Of a DNA stretch of 8,180 nucleotides, positions 1 through 5,024 are shown in pieces; within the stretch, counting starts at the first letter, position 1; the number at the start of each line of letters is the position of its first letter. This DNA comes from Haloarculaceae archaeon (GTDB lineage Archaea; Halobacteriota; Halobacteria; Halobacteriales; Haloarculaceae). The stretch is from positions 1 through 8,180 of the forward strand of contig JAHENO010000176.1 in the NCBI GenBank assembly GCA_018609945.1, given 5' to 3'. The translations under genes were made by a program, and so were the position numbers. The notes under the pieces were generated by a model, which saw nothing but the letters and a program-made list of their open reading frames with translations, was not told the origin of the DNA and did not search any database.

Positions 1-1023
1 AGCGGCGAGCGGCTCAAATCCGAGTATGTCACCGAGGACACCACCTGCGCGAACTGTGCGGTCAAGTGCGGGAAGCACGTCTCCGTCGAGGCCGAAGGGG
101 TCACCGAGGCCAAGATTCCCGAATTCGAGTCGCTGTTCGGGACGGCCACCATGCAGGGCGTCTACGACATCGAGCGCGTCATCACGGCCAACGACCGCTG
201 TGACCGGCTCGGGATGGACACCATCTCCTGGGGTGTCACGGTCGCCTTCGCCCGCGAGTGCTACGAGGAGGGACTGATCGACGAAGACGCCTCCCCCCAC
301 CTGACGTTTGGCGACGCGGACGGGCTGGTCGAGCTCGCCCGACAGACCGCCCACCGCGAGGGGTTCGGGGACGACCTCGCGGAGGGTTCGTTCCGCCTCG
401 CGGCGTCCATCGCTGACGAGGCGACGCAGTATCTCTACGGCACGAAGGGCCTGGAGTTCGCCGCCCACTCGGCGCGCGGACTCAAGGGGATGAGCATCGG
501 CTACGCCACCGCGACCCGTGGCGGCTCCCACCACGACACCCGACCGACGCTGCAGTACGACGGCCACCACGACGAGACGACCGAGGGCACACCCGAATTC
601 GCCGCCCGCATCCAGCACTTCACTGCCCTCGGCGACTCGCTGACGCAGTGTCGGTTCGTCAGCGAGGGCGGGTGGGGCGCCCGCGTCAACGAGAACTACA
701 GGGAGGCCATCGAACTCGCGACGGGCTGGGACCTCACCGTCGAGGACGTCGAACGCATCGGGGAGCGGGTCTACAACCTCGAACGACTCATCAACGTCGC
801 CCGCGGCGTCGCCGACCGCGAGAGCGATACCCTTCCCCACCGCGTGCAACACGAACCCATCCCCGAGGGGCCGGCCGAGGGGATGTACTGTCCGCCGGAG
901 GAACTCGACGCGATGCTGGACGAGTACTACCAGTATCGAGGCTGGAACGAGAACGGCCATCCGACGACGGAGACGGTCGAACGCCTCGACCTGGACGACG
1001 TCGCGGCGGCCGTCACGGAGTGA
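1..1023 (+). CDS. Aldehyde:ferredoxin oxidoreductase (tungsten AOR family), C-terminal part, cut at the left edge
   Basis: The frame is open from base 1, so the start lies outside the window; 340 residues are visible of a family usually about 600 long. AOR enzymes oxidise aldehydes to carboxylic acids with ferredoxin as acceptor, using a bis-tungstopterin and one 4Fe-4S cluster. Seen here: CANCAVKC at fragment residues 16-23 supplies three cluster cysteines, and Cys217 is the likely fourth. The 194-residue gap from Cys23 to Cys217 is close to that of the Pyrococcus furiosus enzyme. DRLGMD (68-73) matches the first pterin motif DxxGLD. DSLTQC (212-217) sits where the second motif DxxGLC is expected but lacks its Gly-Leu. 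RGGSHHD (173-179) resembles the RGxxH active-site loop. The stop overlaps the next start by one base, so the two genes are probably co-transcribed. Family call is firm; the substrate and which haloarchaeal AOR paralogue this is cannot be read from the sequence. Confidence 0.93.
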   Translation, partial: SGERLKSEYVTEDTTCANCAVKCGKHVSVEAEGVTEAKIPEFESLFGTATMQGVYDIERVITANDRCDRLGMDTISWGVTVAFARECYEEGLIDEDASPHLTFGDADGLVELARQTAHREGFGDDLAEGSFRLAASIADEATQYLYGTKGLEFAAHSARGLKGMSIGYATATRGGSHHDTRPTLQYDGHHDETTEGTPEFAARIQHFTALGDSLTQCRFVSEGGWGARVNENYREAIELATGWDLTVEDVERIGERVYNLERLINVARGVADRESDTLPHRVQHEPIPEGPAEGMYCPPEELDAMLDEYYQYRGWNENGHPTTETVERLDLDDVAAAVTE

Positions 1024-1301
1024 TGGAAGTCGAGATTCGGCTGTTCGCCACGGTGCGCGAGGCGGTCGGCCAGCGGAGCCTCACCCGCGAGTGCGATCCG
1101 GAGACGACCGTCGGGGAACTGCTCGCCGCGCTGGAAGAGGAGTATCCGTCGCTGGACGGACAACTCCTCGACGGATCGGCGGTCGCCGGTGGCATCACCG
1201 TGTTGCGCAACGGGACCCACGTCACACACTTCGAGGGCACGGAGACGGCGCTCGCTGACGGCGACGCCCTCTCGATTACCCCACCCGTCACGGGAGGGTG
1301 A
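1023..1301 (+). CDS. MoaD/ThiS-like ubiquitin-fold protein (SAMP-like sulfur carrier)
   Basis: A 92-residue beta-grasp protein. It starts MEVEIRLFATVREAVG and ends PPVTGG, the pattern of MoaD and of the haloarchaeal small archaeal modifier proteins (SAMPs). The C-terminal Gly-Gly is adenylated by an E1-like enzyme (UbaA in Haloferax). It then carries sulfur as a thiocarboxylate for molybdopterin or tungstopterin synthesis, or is joined to lysines of target proteins. The LRNG turn and the ALADGDALSITPP stretch before the tail are typical. The ATG at 1023 shares its A with the TGA of the AOR gene. An upstream in-frame ATG at 648 would lie deep inside AOR and is rejected. From memory, the length and AOR-type neighbourhood recall Haloferax SAMP3, but I could not align them. 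Context suggests service to the tungstopterin enzyme; a role in protein modification is equally open. Confidence 0.9.
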   Translation: MEVEIRLFATVREAVGQRSLTRECDPETTVGELLAALEEEYPSLDGQLLDGSAVAGGITVLRNGTHVTHFEGTETALADGDALSITPPVTGG

Positions 1302-1376
1302 ACGTGATACTGATATGAAACGTCTGCCCGCAACGGAGCGTGGGACTCATGTGGGCCCCCGACGAATCCGGTAGCG

Positions 1377-1580
1377 ATGGTCGACCCGCCGCCGCTGGAC
1401 CGCTGGGACTACGCCGCCGGCGCCAGCGTCCTCGGATTGCTCGTCTTCGCGTACGTCATCTACCCCCACACCCTCGTGCAGTACGGCGCCTGGCTGACGA
1501 TTTTCACCATCTGGATGGCCTGGTTCGTCTTCTACGGCGTCAAGTGGGTGTACTCCGAGGACCGACAGCGGCCGGGCTGA
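1377..1580 (+). CDS. Small two-helix membrane protein, conserved-hypothetical type
   Basis: A 67-residue protein with no family I recognise. The N-terminus (residues 1-11) is polar and proline-rich with D, R and W. Two hydrophobic segments follow, about 12-30 and 36-56, separated by a short PHTLVQ turn. The tail is charged (SEDRQR). This predicts a helical hairpin in the cytoplasmic membrane with both ends on the same side, probably inside. The second helix is rich in aromatic residues (several Trp, Phe and Tyr). The hydrophobic pattern and GC-rich haloarchaeal codon use in this frame support real coding. There is no clear Shine-Dalgarno site. A weak AT-rich stretch at 1311-1318 could be a TATA box giving a leader of about 37 bases, or the gene may be read through from the AOR/MoaD pair. 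It does not overlap the next gene. Confidence 0.75.
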   Translation: MVDPPPLDRWDYAAGASVLGLLVFAYVIYPHTLVQYGAWLTIFTIWMAWFVFYGVKWVYSEDRQRPG

Positions 1581-1591
1581 CGTGTCGCCGC

Positions 1592-1610
1592 CCGAACAAA
1601 CTGCTTTTCT
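1592..1610 (+). promoter_or_regulatory. Promoter (BRE/TATA-like) of the amidohydrolase gene
   Basis: An A-rich stretch (GAACAAAC) followed by CTTTTCT at 1604-1610 is the only AT-rich island in an otherwise GC-rich gap. Its centre lies about 27 bases before the ATG at 1635, the archaeal TATA-to-start distance, so the transcript is probably leaderless. This is inferred from spacing only. Confidence 0.5.
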
Positions 1611-1634
1611 CCGGCAGGCTCGAACCCGGGAGCG

Positions 1635-2531
1635 ATGACGGACGACCCCGCGGGCCTCGATCCCGATCCACCACCGGCGGCCTACCCGGACTGTCCGGTC
1701 GTCGACGCCCACGTCCACGTCCTGGAGACGTCGCTGCTCTCGGCTATCGTCGACTGGTTCGAGCGCGAGACTGTCTGGCAGATGCCCGAACCGTCCGTCG
1801 AGACGCTGGTCGAGCGCGCCGTCTCGCGGACTGACGGCTTCGTCTTCTTCCCGTACGCACACAAACCCGACGTCGCCGAGCCGATGAACGACTCCGCCGC
1901 CGCCTGGCAGGACCGGCTGGCCGACGCCGACGCCGCGACGGTGGCGCTGGGGACCGTCCACGCCGGTGACGACGACCCCGGGTCCGTCGTCGCGGACGCG
2001 TTCGACCGCGGGCTGGCGGGGATCAAGCTCCACTGTCCGGTCCAGGACTTCCCGCCCGACGACGCGCGCCTCGACCCGGTCTACGAACGCCTCGTCGCTG
2101 CCGACCTCCCGCTGGTGATCCACGCCTCCTCGCACCCGTTCTACCGGGACAGCCCCATCCTCGGTCCGGACCGCATGGAACGGGTCCTCGAACGGTTCCC
2201 CTCGCTGCGGGTCTGTATTCCCCACTTCGGGATGTTCGAGACCGAGGGATTCCTGGCGCTGGCCGAGGAGTACAGTGTCTACTTCGACACCGCCGTCGCC
2301 ACGGGCGAGCGAACCCACGAATTGATCGGCCTCCGGGACGGGGAGTTCGACCCCGACCGATTGCGCGCCCACAGCGACCGGGTCATGTTCGGCACCGACT
2401 ATCCCCTCCGGCCGCTGCCCGTCGAGGTGGAACTGCGTGGCACCCGCGAGACGTTTCCCGACGCGACCGAGGCCGTGTTCTACCGGAACGCCGCCGACTT
2501 CTTCGGGCTCGACGTCGACGCCTCGTCCTGA
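1635..2531 (+). CDS. Amidohydrolase-2 family metal-dependent hydrolase (TIM barrel)
   Basis: A 298-residue protein of the amidohydrolase 2 family, which includes aminocarboxymuconate-semialdehyde decarboxylase relatives. Expected metal and catalytic residues are visible in order: the HxH motif in VVDAHVHV (His26 and His28, end of strand 1), GIKLHC (130-134), VIHASSH with His163 and His167, IPHFG with His197, and FGTDYP with Asp255, the usual last-strand aspartate. The GTDYP ending and His set point to hydrolase or decarboxylase chemistry on a carboxylate or lactone, but the substrate cannot be read. There is no signal peptide, so it should be cytoplasmic. The ATG at 1635 is chosen because a TATA-like box lies about 27 bases before it and no better upstream start exists. 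A hairpin directly follows the stop. It appears monocistronic. Confidence 0.88.
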   Translation: MTDDPAGLDPDPPPAAYPDCPVVDAHVHVLETSLLSAIVDWFERETVWQMPEPSVETLVERAVSRTDGFVFFPYAHKPDVAEPMNDSAAAWQDRLADADAATVALGTVHAGDDDPGSVVADAFDRGLAGIKLHCPVQDFPPDDARLDPVYERLVAADLPLVIHASSHPFYRDSPILGPDRMERVLERFPSLRVCIPHFGMFETEGFLALAEEYSVYFDTAVATGERTHELIGLRDGEFDPDRLRAHSDRVMFGTDYPLRPLPVEVELRGTRETFPDATEAVFYRNAADFFGLDVDASS

Positions 2532-2550
2532 CTGGCCCGAGTGGGGCCAG
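2532..2550 (+). terminator. Hairpin directly after the amidohydrolase stop, possible terminator or 3' end element
   Basis: CTGGCCC (2532-2538) is perfectly complementary to GGGCCAG (2544-2550), giving a 7-bp stem with a 5-base loop. It begins on the base after the TGA. It is followed by GTTTCGG rather than a long T-run, so it is weak as an intrinsic terminator and may instead protect the mRNA 3' end. Confidence 0.35.
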
Positions 2551-2580
2551 GTTTCGGAAGCGGCCGGGCCAGGTTTAGGA
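2544..2580 (+). repeat. 11-bp direct repeat (14 of 15 extended) before the ribosomal-protein operon
   Basis: GGGCCAGGTTT occurs at 2544-2554 and again at 2566-2576. Extending to 15 bases (2544-2558 and 2566-2580) leaves one mismatch. The copies are 22 bases apart, about two helical turns. The first copy includes the right arm of the hairpin after the amidohydrolase; the second overlaps the presumed TATA region of the next operon. An operator role is inferred. Confidence 0.6.
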
Positions 2581-2590
2581 ACATACTTCC
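2566..2590 (+). promoter_or_regulatory. Presumed promoter of the rpl18a-pfdA-ftsY operon
   Basis: AT-rich bases GGTTTAGGAACATACTT (2572-2588) are the only TATA candidates in the gap. TTTAGGA at 2574-2580 would start RNA about 10 bases before the ATG; ACATACTT at 2581-2588 would give a nearly leaderless RNA. Either fits haloarchaeal practice, and I cannot choose between them. Confidence 0.45.
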
Positions 2591-2613
2591 GACTCGGTGC
2601 CCCACCGGAGAGT

Positions 2614-2787
2614 ATGGACACCTACACAGTCAGCGGCCGGTGGCAGGCACGCGACGGCTGGCAGCCCTTCGAGAAGGAGCTGACGGCCGAAAACGAGGAC
2701 GTCGCCGTCGAGCACGTCTACGCCGACTTCGGCTCGAAACACGGCCTGAAGCGCACGCAGGTCGACATCGCGGAGGTCGACACATGA
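2614..2787 (+). CDS. rpl18a: 50S ribosomal protein L18Ae (eL20 family, also called LX)
   Basis: A 57-residue protein, the size of the archaeal single-domain LX/L18Ae. It shows the family's opening VSGRW, the FEKEL segment, an ENEDVAVEHVYADFGSKHGLKR stretch covering helix and basic turn, and an ending in VDIAEV. It belongs to the large ribosomal subunit. The ATG at 2614 is chosen because upstream starts in this frame would begin inside the amidohydrolase gene and add an unrelated arginine-rich, shadow-like extension. Its stop codon overlaps the prefoldin start (ATGA), so the two are translationally coupled. The order L18Ae, prefoldin alpha, FtsY is a known archaeal arrangement, which supports all three calls. 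Confidence 0.93.
   Translation: MDTYTVSGRWQARDGWQPFEKELTAENEDVAVEHVYADFGSKHGLKRTQVDIAEVDT
2772..2777 (+). promoter_or_regulatory. Shine-Dalgarno site for pfdA
   Basis: GGAGGT lies six bases before the ATG at 2784, inside the 3' end of rpl18a. It matches the complement of the archaeal 16S rRNA tail. It supports the ATG at 2784 as the prefoldin start and is the clearest such site in the window. Confidence 0.7.
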
Positions 2788-3239
2788 GCCTCGGTGGCGG
2801 TGGCGGCGAGTCGCAGTTGCAGGAACTCGCACAGCAACTCGAGGCCCTCGACCAGCAACGGGAGGCACTCGAAACCGAGATCGAGGCGCTCCGGGCCCGG
2901 CAGACCGCCATCGACGAGGCCGTCGATGCCATCGAGCAACTCGAAACGGGAGCGACGGTCCAGGTCCCGCTGGGCGGGGGCGCCTACGCCCGCGCCACCA
3001 TCGAGGACGCCGACGAGATCGTCGTCGAACTGGGCGGGGGCTACGCCGCCGAACGCGACCAGGAGGGGGCCACCTCGACACTCGAATCGAAAAAGGAGAC
3101 CATCGACGGGCGGATCGAGGAAGTCCAGTCGGAGATCGCGGACCTCGAAAGCGAGACCGAGGAACTCGAAGAGCGCGCCCAGCAACTCCAGGCCCAGCAA
3201 CTCCAGCAGGCACAACAGCAACGCCAGCAAGACGAGTAG
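2784..3239 (+). CDS. pfdA: Prefoldin subunit alpha
   Basis: A 151-residue protein with the prefoldin alpha layout. A glycine-rich start (MSLGGGGGES) leads into a first coiled-coil helix (about 10-50, rich in QQL and LE heptads). The beta-hairpin region follows (about 55-95), with VQVPLGGGAYARA and IVVELGGGYAAER as the paired strands typical of the alpha subunit. A second long coiled coil (about 100-150) ends in a very glutamine-rich tail. Two alpha and four beta subunits form the jellyfish-like chaperone that hands unfolded proteins to the thermosome; the beta gene is not in this window. The start is fixed by a strong GGAGGT and by the 4-base overlap with rpl18a. Only three bases separate its TAG from ftsY. 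The Gln-rich tail is unusual only in degree. Confidence 0.93.
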   Translation: MSLGGGGGESQLQELAQQLEALDQQREALETEIEALRARQTAIDEAVDAIEQLETGATVQVPLGGGAYARATIEDADEIVVELGGGYAAERDQEGATSTLESKKETIDGRIEEVQSEIADLESETEELEERAQQLQAQQLQQAQQQRQQDE

Positions 3240-3242
3240 GCG

Positions 3243-4403
3243 ATGTTCGACGGACTGAAGGACAAACTCGAATCGTTCGCCAGCGACGTCGAGGACGACG
3301 CCGACATGGAAGCGGCTGCCGGCGAGGAAGCCACCGAACCCGCGGACGCCGAGGCCACTGCCGAGGCCAGGGCCGGCCCAACGGGCACCGACACTTCCGG
3401 GACGGACGATTCCGGGACGGACGATTCCGCCACGGCAACTGCCGATACCGACGAGAGCGGGGGTCCGGATGCCGGGGAGTCGGCGGCTGCGCCCGACGAC
3501 GGGGGCGACGAGGAGCGGGGCCTGACCGAGCGCGCGAAGCTACTGGCCACCGGCAAGACGGTCATCGACGAGGACGACCTGGCGGCCCACCTCGAGGAAC
3601 TGGAGTTTGCACTCCTGGGCAGCGACGTCGAGATGAGCGTCGCCCAGGAGATACTCGACGGCGTCGAGGAGAACCTCGTCGGCCAGACCCGCCGGCGCCT
3701 CTCGAGTACGGGCAATCTCGTCCGCGACGCGGTGCGCGAGGCGGTCTACGACGTCATCAACGTCGGCCAGTTCGACTTCGAGGAACGGATCGCCGCGACC
3801 GAGAAACCCGTCGTGATTATCTTCACGGGCGTCAACGGCGTCGGCAAGACGACGACCATCGCCAAGCTCGCCCACTACCTCGGCGAGCGGGGCTACTCGT
3901 CGGTGCTCGCCAACGGCGACACGTTCCGTGCCGGCGCCAACGAGCAACTCGAAGAACACGCCGACAACCTCGGCAAGAAAATCATCTCCCACCAGCAGGG
4001 TTCGGACCCGGCGGCGGTCATCTACGACGCCGTCGAGTACGCCGAGGCCAACGACGTCGACGTCGTCCTGGGCGACACCGCCGGTCGCTTGCACACCAGC
4101 GACGGGCTGATGGACCAGCTGGAGAAAATCGACCGGGTCATCGAGCCCGACATGACGCTGTTCGTCGACGAGGCCGTCGCCGGCCAGGACGCGGTCAACC
4201 GCGCCCGGGAGTTCGACGACGCGGCGGCCATCGACGGGACCGTCCTCACGAAGGCCGACGCCGACCAGCAGGGCGGCGCCGCCATCTCCATCGCCCACGT
4301 GACGGGCAAACCCATCCTCTTTCTGGGCACCGGCCAAGACTACGACGATATCGAACCGTTCGACCCGGAGCGGATCGTCGACGCGCTCCTCGGTTCCGAG
4401 TGA
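3243..4403 (+). CDS. ftsY: Signal recognition particle receptor FtsY (SRP GTPase)
   Basis: A 386-residue SRP receptor that docks the SRP-ribosome complex at the membrane by forming a GTP-dependent heterodimer with Srp54. An acidic, low-complexity N-terminal A region covers about residues 13-100. The helical N domain follows (about 100-180), then the G domain: GVNGVGKTTT (196-205, G1 P-loop), DTFRAGA (226-232, insertion-box start), DTAGR (278-282, G3) and TKAD (336-339, G4; many homologues have TKLD). The ending FLGTGQDYDDIEPFDPERIV is the closing motif of SRP GTPases. No transmembrane helix is present, so it should be a soluble or peripherally bound protein. The ATG follows pfdA by three bases with no clear Shine-Dalgarno site, so it depends on the operon. 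srp54 does not follow; a minus-strand gene converges instead. Confidence 0.97.
   Translation: MFDGLKDKLESFASDVEDDADMEAAAGEEATEPADAEATAEARAGPTGTDTSGTDDSGTDDSATATADTDESGGPDAGESAAAPDDGGDEERGLTERAKLLATGKTVIDEDDLAAHLEELEFALLGSDVEMSVAQEILDGVEENLVGQTRRRLSSTGNLVRDAVREAVYDVINVGQFDFEERIAATEKPVVIIFTGVNGVGKTTTIAKLAHYLGERGYSSVLANGDTFRAGANEQLEEHADNLGKKIISHQQGSDPAAVIYDAVEYAEANDVDVVLGDTAGRLHTSDGLMDQLEKIDRVIEPDMTLFVDEAVAGQDAVNRAREFDDAAAIDGTVLTKADADQQGGAAISIAHVTGKPILFLGTGQDYDDIEPFDPERIVDALLGSE
3395..3429 (+). repeat. 15-bp tandem repeat inside the acidic region of ftsY
   Basis: TTCCGGGACGGACGA occurs twice back to back (3395-3409 and 3410-3424), followed by a partial third copy TTCCG. Because 15 is a multiple of 3, it yields repeated SGTDD units in the protein (about residues 52-62) and keeps the frame, so copy number could vary without breaking the gene. 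Confidence 0.85.
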
Positions 4404-4456
4404 CTCGCCCGGACCGCCTGTACCGACGACCGGCACCGGGCATACGCGCGCTCTGT

Positions 4457-4550
4457 GCTTGCGCCGATTCCGGGCTTGCGCCGATTCCGGGCTTGCGCCG
4501 ATTCCAGGCGGACGCTGATTCCGGTCTTACGCTGATTCCAGGCGGACGCC
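4457..4550. repeat. 17-bp tandem repeat array overlapping the 3' end of osmC
   Basis: Five units beginning GATTCC start at 4466, 4483, 4500, 4517 and 4534, exactly 17 bases apart. Nine bases matching a unit's tail precede them (4457-4465). Units 1, 2 and 4 are of one kind (GATTCCGG, then CTTGCG or CTTACG); units 3 and 5 are another (GATTCCAGGCGGACGC). Units 2+3 and 4+5 therefore form a 34-bp repeat with four mismatches. The array fills most of the gap after ftsY and enters the convergent OsmC gene, whose stop codon (TTA on the + strand, 4527-4529) lies in unit 4. Seventeen is not a multiple of 3, so it is not a protein repeat. A role as terminator or binding site is possible; no T-run is present. 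Confidence 0.9.
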
Positions 4551-4955
4551 GAGATCGGTGCCGTTCGACAGCGTCTCGGAGACGGGGCACCGTCGTTCGA
4601 CCTCCGCGAGCAGATCCTCCAGGGTCTCCTCGTCGGCGTCGGCGTCGACAGTCAGCGTGACCCGGACGTTCTGGAGTCCGGCCCGCGCGTCGGTCTCCTC
4701 GCCCTTGTACCGCGAGTAGTCGATGTCCCCCTCGACAGCCGCCTCCAGGCCCTCGATATCGACGCCCATCTCCCGCGAGACGGTCGTCGCCGTGGAGTTC
4801 AGGCAGCCCACCAGCCCGCCGAGCAGATGCTGGATGGGATTCACGTCCCGGTCGACGTCGAAGGTTTCCTCGCCGGTGTCGACGCGCATGTGGTGTCGAC
4901 CCTGGCGGGAGCCGGTCAGCCGGTACGTCGTGATGTCTCCGTCGGAGTCGCCCAT
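4527..4955 (-). CDS. OsmC-family protein (YhfA-like)
   Basis: A 142-residue single-domain OsmC/Ohr-fold protein. Both hallmark cysteines are present: Cys51 in LVGCLNST at the start of the central helix, and Cys123 in RRCPVSETLSNGT near the C-terminus. In OsmC and Ohr these reduce organic hydroperoxides. The helix before Cys51 reads NPIQHLL, whereas peroxidase-active OsmC/Ohr has Glu after NP, so the usual catalytic glutamate appears missing. This fits the YhfA-like branch, whose activity is uncertain. Arg20 could be the conserved N-terminal arginine. The ATG at 4955 is supported by a TATA-like box about 25 bases upstream. The gene converges with ftsY, and its last codons (RLESA) and stop are built from the 17-bp repeat array. 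Cytoplasmic, monocistronic. Confidence 0.9.
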   Translation of the reverse strand: MGDSDGDITTYRLTGSRQGRHHMRVDTGEETFDVDRDVNPIQHLLGGLVGCLNSTATTVSREMGVDIEGLEAAVEGDIDYSRYKGEETDARAGLQNVRVTLTVDADADEETLEDLLAEVERRCPVSETLSNGTDLGVRLESA

Positions 4956-4975
4956 GGGGTCGTGGTGTCGGCCCC

Positions 4976-4990
4976 GGGAAAAGTGTCTAT
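4976..4990 (-). promoter_or_regulatory. Promoter (TATA-like) of the OsmC-family gene
   Basis: Read on the minus strand this is ATAGACACTTTTCCC, an AT-rich island in the 69-base gap between two minus-strand genes. CTTTTC is centred about 25 bases before the ATG at 4955, so a leaderless transcript independent of the upstream gene is likely. Basis is spacing and composition only. Confidence 0.5.
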
Positions 4991-5024
4991 TGGTCGGTTC
5001 CGGCCACAGGAGTCGCCGTCGCCA

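Noticed and set aside
648..1022. Upstream extension of the MoaD-like gene
   Set aside because: It would lie out of frame inside the AOR gene and adds an Arg/Gly/Pro-rich shadow sequence. The ubiquitin fold begins at 1023.
1275..1301. Hairpin over the end of the MoaD-like gene (CACCC with GGGTG)
   Set aside because: Short, interrupted stem inside coding sequence for PPVTGG; no T-run follows.
1347..2621. Open frame of 424 codons on the minus strand opposite the amidohydrolase
   Set aside because: Low-complexity shadow translation. The + strand gene has all metal-binding motifs and its own promoter-like box.
3540..4436. Open frame of 298 codons on the minus strand opposite ftsY
   Set aside because: Shadow of the FtsY GTPase gene; no recognisable domain.
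4457..4550. CRISPR-like array
   Set aside because: The units are 17 bp, directly adjacent with no spacers, and no cas gene is near; this is a simple tandem repeat.
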